From assembly GCF_002099425.1 (NCBI RefSeq), contig NW_018343954.1, positions 20,173,501-20,237,500 of the forward strand: a stretch of DNA of 64,000 bases, written 5' to 3'. A model generated the notes under the pieces. It was not told the DNA's origin and ran no database searches. It was given only the letters and a program-made list of their open reading frames with translations. The DNA comes from Phascolarctos cinereus. Lineage: Eukaryota; Chordata; Mammalia; Diprotodontia; Phascolarctidae. A program made the position numbers and the translations under genes. Numbering within the stretch: position 1 is the stretch's first letter; each line of letters starts with the position of its first letter. This document shows, in pieces, positions 38,489-50,243 of the stretch.

Positions 38489-38800
38489 GCTCTCCCTCTC
38501 TCTCTCTCTCTCTCTCCCCTCTCTCTCGCCTTCTCCTCCTCCTTTTCTTCTTGCTCCTCCTCCCTCCTCTTCCTCTTTCCTTCTCCCACTCTTTCCCTCT
38601 CCTTCCTTCCTGTCCCAATGCGGGTAACTAGATATGAATTGAGCCTCTCAGTTCAAAGGTGAGCGACAAGGCTGTGTCCAGAGACGATTATTGGCCTCTT
38701 GTTAATATGCCAGCACTCCAACGCTATGTAACTGGATCTCCCACGTGAATTAACACAGATTCAGAATTGCACCCGTGTTTGAGAAGAAAGGCAAAGGCGA
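37353..38800 (-). promoter_or_regulatory. PCDH7: PCDH7 5' UTR and proximal promoter region
   Basis: This is non-coding sequence immediately upstream of the start codon. It holds a short CAG-repeat run (37359-37378), an in-frame stop at 37371, poly-purine/pyrimidine blocks and a long CT/GA tract (38429-38525). Farther up are a CCAAT box on the minus strand (38694-38690) and a CACGTG E-box (38742-38747). A TATA-like TTTATAAT lies near 37525-37533. The transcription start cannot be placed. Motif presence alone does not prove use. Confidence 0.5.
38429..38525. repeat. (CT)n / (GA)n tract in PCDH7 5' flank
   Basis: Nearly pure CT dinucleotides with occasional CG interruptions, continuing into CTCCTC-type pyrimidine sequence to about 38610. 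On the PCDH7 sense strand this is a GA tract about 1.1 kb upstream of the start codon, possibly in the 5' UTR or promoter. The overlapping Ser/Leu- and Arg/Glu-rich reading frames are artefacts of the repeat. Confidence 0.95.
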
Positions 38801-39403
38801 TGAGGGGGGAGTAAGCTGCTAAGAAAAAAATACAGGGTCCAATTTGCCAAGGAGGGGGAAAAAAGTGTCTGTCCGCGGTTTCCTATGAATTGCACCCCTA
38901 TAGTAGGTGATTTCTGCAACTGTATCGTCCCCCTTTCCTGTCTTTCAGAAGTCTGGTTCCGGCGCTCTCACAGCAAAGCTGCTTGTGGCTTTAAAATGTT
39001 GAATGGCAACTGAGAAGCTCCCGCTCAGAATAAGCCGTAAACCAGCAAGTTTGCCCGAAGTGGTGGGAGCTGCTGGAACCTCACTCTCACAGGCTCTTCC
39101 CTGACGCAGCACCAGCAGCAGCAGTAGAGCTAGCTGCCCGAAGTACATAGACTGAGACAGGGAGGGAAGAGAGGACGAGCCAACCGCTGCACTCCAGAAA
39201 GAACAGTCTTACCCTTTGCCTCTGCCTCTGCTGCTGCTTGTAGTGCTGTAAGTGGAGATCACAAAACACCAGCCAGTCCTCCTAAAGCCAAGCCATATCA
39301 CACTACAATGAGTCTTGCTACTGCACTTGCCAACCCGTCATCTCCGCAGTGACTTTTCTCCCCAACCTATATTGGTAAATTTCTTCCTTCCACTGACAAA
39401 TGT

Positions 39404-39404
<1 letters not shown>

Positions 39405-39452
<48 letters not shown>
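39405..39452. repeat. (GT)n microsatellite
   Basis: About 24 uninterrupted GT units, followed by a degenerate GT/GC tail to about 39482. The long pure run suggests length polymorphism. It lies about 2.1 kb upstream of the PCDH7 start codon. Confidence 0.97.
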
Positions 39453-39454
<2 letters not shown>

Positions 39455-41163
39455 CGCGCGTGTATGTGTGTGGGCGTGTGTATTTAATGAAACCTATTTC
39501 GTTGCTCCTTTCCCTTTCTCTCCCACTTCCCTCTCTCCTCTCTGTTTTTGAACGAATTCCCTTGGAATTGTCGCCATTTAGGGAATCATCCTGTGGCAAG
39601 TGTATCATGACCGGTGGTCCGGAGACCAGGCACGCGCCCGCTCTGCTGATCTAGTGTTCTGAGGAACCATGATAAGCTGCAGTGGTGTAAGAGAGAGACC
39701 CTCAAACTCTGATGATAGGCAAAGGGAGGGATCCTCTTTGGGGAGGGCAGACTTTTAGAGTTTCCAAATACGGGGATGTTTTTTGGGGGGAGAAGGGTCA
39801 TCAACCTTCATTTTCTTTATGTGGCATTCGGGTCATTTTGCATGCCTGGCGGGTGGGGGGGAACGCTCAAAATACTCCGTGTGTATTTCTGAGGCATAAA
39901 CACATGTAAATCAGGAAGCTGCAGCCTTTAGCAGTGGACAAAATGTAGCGTTACCTATATGGATGAAAGGAAAATAAACTTTAATGGCAACTTTGTCTAT
40001 CTAGTGTCCCTGGTTCGCCTTCTCCTTCTTTTGACTTTGTGTCACTTAATCGCCCATGGTACTTGCATAGCTAGACTTCCACAGCTTCCAAAAGACACAC
40101 AACCCCAGCCGCCAGCGGCACCACTCCTGCCCACTACGTTTGGATTGTAGTGTCTGCACTTTCTCTTACTCATTCATTTCAGTAGCGAGGAAGGAGTGGA
40201 ACTCCGAGCTGAGAGGGGTAGGGATAAAGTTGGGGGGAAGGAGCAGGGAGAGGTCAAGAAACGGGACTGTAACCTAAGTTCCACCTCCAGGGAGAGAGGC
40301 GAGAAGGCAGGGAGGGGTGGGAATGGACCTCACAGCACCTTTCTCGGCTATACGGTGTTCGAGTCTTCTCGTAAAGGAAATTTAAAAGCTTAAGAAAAAT
40401 CCGTTCAGAGTGTGCACTCTGGCTTTACGAGATGTGTGTGGTGAAGCAGAATGATTTAAACAAGAAAAACACCCATAAAGTATACGAGCAGATGTGGCGC
40501 GCTCTTGTTTGGGCGGGAGCGGCGGGGGAGCAGTGATGGGGATAGGGGGCGGGAGAGAGAGATTTCCACTACTTTCCCTTTGGGGACCACAGAGAAACAC
40601 AGAGGATGTGGGAATGTGTGTGTAGTGTGTGCCGGGGACCGACAGAGTATTCCCCGCTCCGATAAAGCTGGAGGACTCCGGCAGTGGAGACTGCTGCTGT
40701 TGCTGCCGCGGCTTCTTCTCACTGGCTGGGGAGAGCAGGCTGGTGATGGAAACTCCTCCTCCTTCCCCGCCACTAGGAAGACTCTTTGCTTTTTATGTGC
40801 AGCATCAGCGAGAAAAGCCCCGCGCGCAGACTCACTGGGTACCGCCGCAGTCCCGAAACTGAGGGGGCGGTAGGCGGCGGGCTGCTAGGGGGGAAGGGAG
40901 GAGAAGAGAGACAAGGGGAGAGGAGAGTTGTCTGGGTTCCGTAGCACCTTCTCAGAGGTTTAAGGGGGATTAATGCCAAACCCCCATTATATTTGCCAAG
41001 GAATTCGAATTTATCAGAATCCCGCCCCCACCCCCACTCCCATCCTCAGTCCTAGGCGGGAGGAGGGAAGCGTTCTGGATTAGGTGGCTAAGAGCCAGTA
41101 CATTCCGATACCTAGAAATATGGTGCAGTGCACTTCTCTGTGTACTGCTCTCTGCACTTTAAG

Positions 41164-41198
41164 CACACGCACACACACACACACGCACGCACGCACGC
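41164..41198. repeat. (CA)n/(CGCA)n microsatellite
   Basis: Short run of CA units turning into ACGC tetramers. Confidence 0.9.
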
Positions 41199-43099
41199 CC
41201 CTTACAAAGTTCTTGCAGTCACGCTGGGATGGCGCTTTTAACCGCCCTTTCCTTCTCCACACAATCAACTTTAACCGGATTCTGTAGGACTCAAGACATT
41301 TGCCTAAGACATAACCTGCACCTTGGGTTGTACTCCCTTTCCTTTTCACCCGGGACTTAGACACCCTTAGACAGAAGCTTGGGTTTCAAAAAGGAGGAAA
41401 GGGAGAGAGTGATTCGGGATAGGGAGGTGCTTTCTCCAGTCATCTACAAACGTCTTCCCCGGCTGCTAGTGAATGCAGTGTCCTTCACAGTGGGTTGGTT
41501 TCTTCTTTCACAACGAGAGTTATAATCATGGTTCACCCTCCCCTCTACGATCGTCCCTACCAACACTACCGCCTCTCTGCCAAGCCAGCGTGGGAAATGG
41601 AGCTGACGTGCCCAGCATGGGGAACAGCCGGGGTCAGGAGGCGGGGGCCTGAGCGCCTTTGCCTCGCTTTCTTTCCTTTCCTCTTCCCTCTTTCCTCCTT
41701 CCCCTTTCTGTCCGCATCATCTCCCTACCCACTTGAGCAGGTTGGTCTATGAAGGAGATATTTTTGCCTTGTGCCAGAGCCAAAAGATTCCTTAGGGATT
41801 TGTGGAAGGAGGCAGGCGGATGGGATGAAGAGGGTAGATGAGAGGAAGCCCTGTCCCTCGCCTTTTACCAGGTTCCCACTGCCTCCCCCGCCCCTCAGCT
41901 AAACCACACCGGCATACATCAGCTCTTGCTTCGCGGTTCGCCGGTGCAGAGGCTGGATGGAGGGAGAAGTCGCTTTCTCCACCCCATCCCCTGCCCCATT
42001 TCAGCAGCTGTATTAGTGTCCCTGTCACAAGTATCCAGCAATTTCATTAAAGGAAACTGAGGGACTTAATACCCTTCCGTAGCAGACCTTACGCGGAGAA
42101 TGGTATCCGGTTCCCTCCCACCTACAACCCTCTCCTGTCTCAGAGCTGGGGCTACATTTATCTTCTGAACCCGAGAGGAAAGGGTTCAGAAGGAAATGGG
42201 ATCGAAAGTGTAACCGGCTGCAATAAATTATAGAGCCTGATGCTGCCGCTGCTTTGGCGGGCAGAACTAAAGGGAGAAAACGAGATCTGTGTCCTGAGCA
42301 GTACATTGATTAGAGTGACTGGGTGTCATTTGCTACTTGGAGTAAAATGTCACTTGTCAATAATTCCTTCTGTTCTTTTATTAAAGATCTCCCCTTCCCC
42401 ATTTTAGGGGAAGAGAGGGAAATACTCCTTTGGTACAAAGTTTTGGTGTTTGGTTTTTTTTCTTTAGTAATTGATTAAAACATGTAACCACCTTAATCTG
42501 TATATTTTCAAAATGTTGGCTAACTAAATTCTTTCCCTCAGTCTAATTTCCTGCTTTAAACTCAGTATATAGCTGATTGTTGAAACCACTCCCACCCTCA
42601 CCCCCACCGCACACCCTCGGCCCCCGGAAACGCTCAGTGACTTAACACAGTTGGCTTTGCAGTTAAGAAATTTCGGTGACTGAACTGGAAAACAGCATAG
42701 TGTCCGATGTCGCCTCATATTCAAGAAAAGAAAGGAGTAGTGGGGAGGAAACAGTTCGTGGTCTGGAATACAAAGAAGTAGGTGTTGAAGACAAGATCTC
42801 GGAAGGGCTTTCACTTATAATCGACTTTGTATTCACAATAAGACAAAGAAAAGGTTAAATACGGTAAACATGATAGCCAGTTCTGGAAAGAAATATAAAG
42901 CAGGTTGACAGAAAGAGAGAAACTAACTCAAGAACTCCACCAAGGGACAAACAGATGAAATGACACCATAACATCTCCAAATCTATTGACCTTTCATCTT
43001 TTTAAAAGGGTCCTGCTGCTTTTCCTTGCAAGTTCTTTTTATTCAATTGTTTTCTCAGCAACTCCACGTACTTTTGATATCCTGAACCCCCCCCAAAAA

Positions 43100-44630
43100 A
43101 CCCTCAATACCGATCCAAAACCAAAGCCTTTTTTGTTTAATATATTATTTTGAAGAGTAAATATAATGGAATGTACAGTAGCTATTTTGCTATAGCAAAA
43201 TCTTTAGGACAGACTGCTGATATCTTTTACTGCCTTGAAACCATGCCTGTAGTGTAATAGGGAGGAGTAGACTGGAGTGGCTAAATTATTCATTGCAATA
43301 ACAGCCTTTTTGATGGACATTAAAACTCAACAGTTTAAATAAGGAAACCACAGATTTCCTTTTAAGAAGGTAATAGCTGCTTACATCAGTGGTTATTTAA
43401 TTGGGTCCCAGCCAAGAAACAGAACCAGTTACCTTGTTTAAATCATGAAATCATTTTTATACATGGGTACATGTTGCAATGTATCAATACAGGAAAGGCA
43501 TAAGTTAAGTGCTAGAATTGTACTAAGTAGCTTGATAATAGCTACTGGATAACAATAGGAAAAAACTATGAAGATATATTTTTAAAAAATATTCTCATGA
43601 CAAAATCTGAACTTGTCTCTCTAAAGCAGTTTTTAAAAAATGTTTTCCATCCAAGGATGATTTCATAATCTCCCTGAAATACAGATGTGTGCAAAATGCT
43701 TTGAGTTTAAAATTCAGTGGTAGAAATGACCTCCTTTGCTTTCGCTTTAGTCATTTGCCAGTCTTTTTTCTTTTTCTTTATTTTCGTATTGGAGCCATCT
43801 GAAGATAGAAACATTGCTAAATATGATATACATATAAAGACATAATTAGAGTTATCTGATGATTGAAAAGTCACTTTGTGTTACATGCCTGTATAGAGTA
43901 CTGGCATTTTATAAACTCCCTTTCTTTTTCTTTCCTTTAAAAATGTATCAGTATCTGTGTATATTTTCAAATATAAGCATTCTAAAGGGGGGGAGGGGAA
44001 GCTTGAACAATAAAGGTGAGTTGTGTGAAAAGGCTTTTGAAAGGACAGAGCATTTTATTCCCTTCCTTAGAGGTAGCTGCTTGACAAGTTAGAACGACAC
44101 CTGGAGCTGCTTCTTTTGCCACCTATGGTGTAATTTGATGTGCCCCTGTTCCCACCCCAAGCAGGAACTTGAGGAATTTGGCATTTCTTTCCTACAACGC
44201 AAAAACATGTCAAATAGTGCTGTGGATAATAACCTCTACATTAGAAAATACATTTAAAATTTTAAAAATCTCATAATGATTTTTTTTACAGATAGCAAGA
44301 ATATTTTAAACTACTAACTAGTTTACATTTTCTTTTCTTCTCCTATGATGGGATCAATATGATTCTTATTATATTACTATTTTACTAATTAAGAATTACA
44401 TACAACATAAAACTGATTCAAATGGAATGTATAATGACACATTTTGTTTTAAATGATGGTAAAAATTGTTTTCAGGAGTAAACCCAGAAAGCTAATTTAG
44501 GACACTCTACAGCCTTCTAGCAATAACACATTTCCCCAGTGATTATTTTCTACCCTCCCCACCCTCCCCCTTATTGGAAATCTTCAGAGAAAGACTGTAC
44601 AACTCGCAGTGTTAAAAAAATATCATTGTA
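43100..44630. other. Non-coding stretch, nothing recognised
   Basis: AT-rich, unique-looking sequence. Short frames lack domain features. Confidence 0.5.
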
Positions 44631-44638
44631 GCAAAAAA

Positions 44639-44832
44639 GATTCTTAACATGGGGTCCCTGAATTTGCTTTTAAGAATATCTTGATAACTACATTTCAGTA
44701 TAACGTGTTGGTTTCCTTTGCAATTTTATGTATTTTATTTTATGCATTGAAAAGCATTATTCTGAGAAGAGAATCCGTATAATTCAACAAAATTTCCAAG
44801 GTATCTATGACACACAAAAATTTAAGAACCCC
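44639..44832 (-). mobile_element. hAT-like DNA transposon remnant (non-autonomous)
   Basis: Begins 'gattcttaacatggggtccc' and ends, in reverse, 'ggggttcttaaatttttgtg', giving degenerate terminal inverted repeats. The interior 'gataactacatttcagtata' and 'tatgcattgaaaagcattat', then 'tctgagaag', matches a mammalian hAT family I recall. Orientation is conventional only. Confidence 0.6.
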
Positions 44833-44834
44833 TT

Positions 44835-45430
44835 TTCTAGCATCTTCCCTTGTATTATTTATTTCCTCTTTTCCCATTGGGAATTGCTTCCCAAAACTTT
44901 TCCTGCTTTAGTGTACTTTCAAGGACTCTCTTCTGCATTCTCTGCGTTTAACTATTTGTTCCCCATACTGAATATCCTTCCAATCATATTCTACTTATTC
45001 CATAGGTCCCACCAAACTGTAAAAACCTATGGCATACAGTATGTCTATTTTCTGAGGATCAACCAAGCTAAGTGAAAAGAGACTCATTTGCTGACTGGCA
45101 GATTTTTCAGCCATAGCAATATTTTAAGATAGTTTACTCAATCATAGGAAGTTGTGATCTGTAATGGTATAGGAAATACTCATTCAGATTTAATCACAGA
45201 TCTTTAAAGTGAGTATATTGAACATTGTACTTAAATAAAAGCTTGACCAATGCTTATTGCATTTGCAAAAAATTGTTCAATTATGTTATGGTTATATTAT
45301 ATATTCCTTGAATATATAACTATATTATATATTCCTTGAAGGGCAGCGACTGTCTTTTTGCCTCTTTTTGTATCCTCAGTGTTTAGCACAGGGCCTGCAA
45401 TGTAGTAGTAGTTTAATAAATGTTTATTGA
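44835..45430 (+). repeat. L2 LINE 3' end
   Basis: Clear L2 tail at 45330-45430: 'ttccttgaagggcagcgact', 'tgtatcctcagtgtttagca', 'cagggcctgcaatgtagtag', 'aataaatgtttattgactga'. A short tandem duplication of 'tatattatatattccttgaa' (45293-45342) sits inside. The 44835-45060 part is only weakly L2-like. Confidence 0.75.
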
Positions 45431-46589
45431 CTGACTCCTACATGCAATGAATTCCTATATTAATCTCAATCATGTATTTTCAGCCAGAGACTTTTTTTTT
45501 TGGCTTGAACATTTATATAAAGCAGGAGAACTATTTTTTGCCATTGTCGACTATGACTCTACCTGTCCATTCCTACAACATTTAGGAGAAACTAATGGTT
45601 TGGTTGCTTATTTTGTTTTGATGTTTTCACCACTGTTTTGAATTATACTGGACTTACCACTATGAAATTTATTTTCCAAGAAATAATTCCCAGGGTTCAA
45701 GTAAGTCATTTGTTCCAGGTTGTATTTTGGAAGGAAAGTACGAAAGAAACTGCTGAACTTTTCTCTATCCCTAAATTGATTGATTAAACTTATACATTGC
45801 AGTCATGATTTTGTAAGTGAGACATTACGTATATTGGAATACACTGTTAGCGTTGAGAACATATGCATGACAACTCCATTTCCTAGTTCCCTTACTGGAT
45901 CTCCTAAACCATTGGTCAGATAGATGATTACCATTCTAACTGAAGTTGTGAATTCCTTTTAAGTCAACTCACCATCTCTAGCTTTTCAGGATCATTTGGA
46001 ATTCTGATTTTTCCCCCAAAGAAGTAAGTAATCTTGCTCAACTTGATGTCATTGGCAAATTTTCTAGTCTATCATCCAAACAATGGTGTCAGATTCAAAT
46101 AGAAACAGATCCCTGTGGGTGAATATTATTTTAGAAAACCACAAATTAACAATATCTATGTTGTATTATGTTTTAATTTATTTTGCAAAACATTTGCTAG
46201 TTGTGTTTTACTCTGGTTTGACCCTACTGGGGAGTTTTGCAGGCTAGGAGTTTGACACCTTTGATCCAAATTCCAAAATTTTAATTAACTCCCAAAAATA
46301 TGCAATGACATCATCTCTAGATCTAATCCCAAGGAAACTTTGTTTAGCCTCAGACTGACAAGGAAACACTAATAACTCCTCCTCCCCAATGAAGCCTCAG
46401 TTACTTTAGCACCCCAAAATAGAAGGATATAAGCTCACTTCCCTCTTGAAATGTCACAAAGGATTGAATTTAATGACTTACTAAAGCCTAAAATGAATAT
46501 TTCATCTATTGCTTCCTTCTTTTTTATTAGACCTGTTATTTAACCATTGTAGGAAATATAGCTACCTTGGCAAGATGTGTTGATTCATT

Positions 46590-46710
46590 CATCCATTCAA
46601 GAGAAATTCATTAAAGGTACATTGACACTGTGCTAAGTGCAGAAGGTGAATATAAAGACATAGTCTTAAATTGCAATATAGCAGAGGATGTAAAACATTT
46701 ACAAATAATT
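46590..46710 (-). repeat. L2-clade LINE remnant, first part (split)
   Basis: 'ttcattcatccattcaagag' and 'tgtgctaagtgcagaaggtg', then 'ataaagacatag', match the left end of the family at 9055. It is interrupted by the repeat at 46715 and seems to resume at about 47190. Confidence 0.55.
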
Positions 46711-46714
46711 GTGG

Positions 46715-47030
46715 CTGTGTGGTTTGTCCTTCATTTTCAAAGAGGACCATGACATCAGAGAGATGGTGACATGACTGGCAATTGACTGATTTGAGTGAGG
46801 GAGGGCTTTGCAAAGTCACCAGCCTCAGTTTCTCCTCCAGAGCCATCTGGGTCCAGTGGCCAGATATCGATTAGGATGACTGGAGATGGTCCAGGATACA
46901 GTGGAAGACTTTGGCTCTTTTAAACTGAGGTCTTTTCAGGTTCTCACTTTGAGTAAGACAATACCCATTCAGTGAATAGGCCTCTTTAAGAAGTGAGTAA
47001 GGGATGGCCCCTTTAATAAAACAAACAAAC
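46715..47030 (+). repeat. Unclassified marsupial interspersed repeat
   Basis: 'tttcaaagaggaccatgaca', 'gagtgagggagggctttgca', 'ctccagagccatctgggtcc' and 'gatggtccaggatacagtgg' belong to a repeat I recall as common in marsupials but cannot classify. It ends near an A-rich 'aaacaaacaaac'. Confidence 0.55.
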
Positions 47031-47189
47031 AAAAAAATCAAACTGGGAGGGGAAGACTCTCAGGGTTGCTGGTCAAAAGAGAAAGAGTTACTATTTACAT
47101 TCACTCTGAGCCTGGAGGGCCCAAAAAATAACCATTAAATGGTGCTTGGGCAGGGAGCTACTATTGTCCAAACTGTGAGATGTAGTGAA

Positions 47190-47410
47190 TTTTTATAATT
47201 CTAAGCATAATATGATAAGGGATGTAACAGTATGAAATAAAGCTAGAGTGAGATTTTATAAAGCCTTGAATGCCAGGCTAAGACTTTGGATTTTTATATG
47301 ATAGGTGAACTATTTAGTAATGGCCAGACAATTATCAGGATATAACTTATGAAGAGTTAAAATATGTATTTTAAAAGCCTTTATCTTTCCAGAGTGACAC
47401 CAGATAAATG
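47190..47410 (-). repeat. L2-clade LINE remnant, second part
   Basis: 'attttataaagccttgaatg', 'ccaggctaagactttggatt' and 'ttagtaatggccagacaatt' fit the interior of the family at 9055. Confidence 0.55.
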
Positions 47411-48189
47411 TTTTCCAATCTGTCTAAAATATGTGAAACATTTTTATCTATTTGTTTTTTATTCCAGATGTATGTAGAACATATGCTCATGGAGAGAGAT
47501 GAGAGAACACTTGGGATGTTGAATAAAATATAAATTTCATATTAGAATTAGAAAAAAGTAATGTAACCACCCCATCCCCTTTATATTTATTACGTAAAAG
47601 AGGCCTTTTTGGTTGTTATTTTGTTTTTAATCTATGTCTAAAGGCCATTTGAGGAAAATTCTACATTAGTAAAACTCTGTGGCATAGAGTTGACCCAGGG
47701 CTCTCAAGGGCTTTGTTATTAGAATGCAAGTTCTGATTGGACCTGCAAGGTTGAAGAGGCTTCAAGTACTGACTTAATGGTCTTTATGAAGTAGTTGTGA
47801 GCTTCATCAAAGGAAGGAGTTCCCATTATGATAAAGTCATGGATTTTTGAAGTATTCAAGTACTAAAATATTCAAAGACTCTGAGCTGCTATATTCTCTC
47901 CCATAGCCTACATCAGCTACTTTCTTTAAGAGACAGTGATTTCCATTTCCTTAATGTAGACAGTATTCTCTGGGAGTAATTTAGATACCCAGAGAGTATC
48001 TAAAGAGTGATAGAAAAAACAAAAAAGGTTCCCAAAGTTCTGAAAATTATATAAAATTATAAAATAAATTAATATCACATAAGACCCAAACTACTTACAT
48101 ATATTACTTAATACATTTGTCCAAGAAACAATATTTCTACTGGAAGAAAAAAAAATATTAGATCTGCAGGTTGGTTTAGAAGCAGCTTA

Positions 48190-48300
48190 TAGTACAATGT
48201 AAACTCTTTAAAGGCAAGGATGGTTTAATTTATATCTTCATATCCCCAGGGTCCATAATAGCACTTGGAACTCAATAAATGTTTCTTGAATTGAATTGTT
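48190..48300 (+). repeat. L2 LINE 3' tail
   Basis: 'actctttaaaggcaaggatg', 'catatccccagggtccataa', 'cttggaactcaataaatgtt', 'tcttgaattgaa'. Confidence 0.85.
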
Positions 48301-48730
48301 GAACTCAGATCCTGCTAGAGATTGTTAATAAACATTCTCTGAGTTTTCTGTTTCTCAGCATCTGTGTTGTTGCATTCAGTAGCAGAGGCATTTAAATATT
48401 TTTTAAATCAAAATGAAACCTTAGTTTCTATGTACTTCATCGATAAATTGACATTTAGAATGTTTATTTCAAGAAATAATATGAGACTTAAGTCTGTTTA
48501 AAAACACATAGAAAAGAAACTAATGCATGATGGAAAAGCACATATGGAGAATATTGTAACACTGCTTTATAAATATGTTGGGAACAATATCCTAACTCCT
48601 TTCCCTATGCAAGTCAGACTAGTTTTTCCTTAAAAGGTATGGAAACCATCCTTGAGACTTGACTGGTTTAGGGGACTAAATGCTCAGGCTGTTGACATCA
48701 TTTTCTGGTTGCCTGAGTAAAAAAAAAACA

Positions 48731-49041
48731 GTCTGGGGATGGTAGTGCTAGCCTATAATCCTTACTACCTGGACATTAAGGTTGGTGGATTGCTTGAGCT
48801 CAGAGGTTCTGAGCTGCTGTAAGACTAAAGATGAACAGATTTCATGACTAAATCCCAAGCTGATATGGTCAGTGCCTGGGAATGGAGCAAAGAGGGATGG
48901 GATGAGGGGGGCCATGGGAGACCTGAGTAGGGTTGAATCAGCCCAGGTTAAAATAGGAAGAGGTCAAAGCTTCTTTACAGATCAGAAATGGGACTGTGCC
49001 TATTCACTTCCAGCCTGAGTTTAATAAGGAGATCCAGTCTC
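48731..49041 (+). pseudogene. 7SL RNA retropseudogene, about full length
   Basis: Colinear with the roughly 300-nt signal recognition particle RNA along its length. The Alu-domain start is 'gtctggggatggtagtgcta', followed by 'gcctataatccttactacct', 'ggtggattgcttgagctcag' and 'aggttctgagctgctgtaag'. The S-domain 'gaatcagcccaggttaaaat' (functional: 'gaaccggcccaggtcggaaa') and 'gaggtcaaagcttctttaca' come next. The end is 'ttcacttccagcctgagttt' and 'ggagatccagtctc', then A6. Many substitutions, including in conserved S-domain positions, argue against function. It retains the central S-domain that Alu and B1 SINEs lack. Confidence 0.85.
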
Positions 49042-49324
49042 AAAAAACCAGCAAAATGAGCTCCAGGTACCCTCTCTGATGCTTGGCTATGGACAAAGAT
49101 GGGCAAATCAGTAAAAGGAGTGTCAATCAGCTCAATCGACTTAAAGTGTCCTCAAAGCCTAAATTTGTTGAATATTATTTTCCTGCTATGGCTATGTAAC
49201 CTTCCTTTTATTAACTGTTGAATAGCCTATAAGTGTTTTGGTTATACCAGTATAAAATCTAAATTACTAGGGGACTAGCCCAAGACAGGGCTAATCCATG
49301 ACAATAAAGCACCTATCTCAGCAT

Positions 49325-49556
49325 ATCATGACAGTTAGGTGACACAGTGGATAGAGTCTTTGACCTGGAGTCAAGAAGACCTGAGTTCAAAATCAGACTC
49401 AGACACTGCATTAGTTATGTGACCTGGACAAATTATTTAATCATTCTCAGCTTCACTTCATCTATAAAATGGATAACAATAGCATTTATCTCCCCGTGAT
49501 TTTGGGGGATAAAATAAGAATAAGTGTAAAGTTTTTACAAACCTTCAAGAGTAAAG
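49325..49556 (+). repeat. tRNA-derived marsupial SINE
   Basis: 'agttaggtgacacagtggat', 'gtcaagaagacctgagttca', 'atgtgacctggacaaattat', and a MIR-like 3' end into the trinucleotide repeat. Confidence 0.85.
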
Positions 49557-49636
49557 CTGCTGCTGCTACTACTACTACAACCACTACTACTATTACTACC
49601 ACCACCACTGCTACTACTACCACTACCACTACTACC
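49557..49636. repeat. (ACT)n/(GCT)n trinucleotide microsatellite
   Basis: Imperfect TGC, TAC and CAC triplets expanded from the 3' tail of the adjoining SINE. The poly-Thr frame is an artefact. Confidence 0.95.
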
Positions 49637-49769
49637 TCCATTGTATTTCAGGTGATAATACCTAAGCCCTAGTGAGCAACAGTTTTCATTATAACACGGA
49701 AAATCTATGATATAGAATTTATACTCATTTTTCTGAACATTCGCAACTAAATCTGTGCTTCAGTTTAAC

Positions 49770-49970
49770 TGATCAAGAATTTATGAAATACCGATGTGCA
49801 ACATACTATGCCAAATATTAAGGGTATAAAGACATGAAAAGAAATGAAACAACCTCTGTTTTCAGTACTCATACTGGAATTGGGGAGGAGACAACATATT
49901 TAAACAGAGGTAAATAATATAAAGCACACACAAAGTAACTTGGAGAGGAAAACACTAATATAGCACCTGG
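49770..49970 (-). repeat. L2-clade LINE remnant
   Basis: 'caacatactatgccaaatat', 'taagggtataaagacatgaa' and 'ggggaggagacaacatattt' match the 9055 family. Confidence 0.6.
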
Positions 49971-50212
49971 GGGCACATCTTATCTTTGTACGTGGTTCCC
50001 CAAGAAAAGCTCCCCCAGGTCAATGTACCCTGTAGGTCTACATCTGCTTTAAAAATATAGCTCATAATTCCATATTTTATTAGCTACTCAGAGGATACAA
50101 TTCAAGACAAAAATCATTGAATGAAATATGAAAGTAAAAAAAGTAATGTGAAACTTTTGTTATAAATCTGGCATGCATTCTCCCACAAAAACATGTACCA
50201 TCAGTGGTGATG

Positions 50213-50243
<31 letters not shown>
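50213..50243. repeat. (TACA)n microsatellite
   Basis: About seven TACA units. Confidence 0.9.

Larger units (their letters stand above)
38800..43100. other. Upstream flank, GC-moderate, few interspersed repeats
   Basis: About 4.3 kb upstream of PCDH7 with moderate GC and scattered CpG. It has GT and CA microsatellites and several purine-rich blocks, and I recognise no SINE or LINE. Short reading frames on both strands have low-complexity composition and no recognisable domains. The absence of repeats resembles a developmental gene's regulatory flank, but no specific enhancer can be named. Confidence 0.5.

Noticed and set aside
38212-38662. Frames of Arg/Glu or Ser/Leu repeats on both strands
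   Set aside because: Translations of the CT/GA tract with no domain content.
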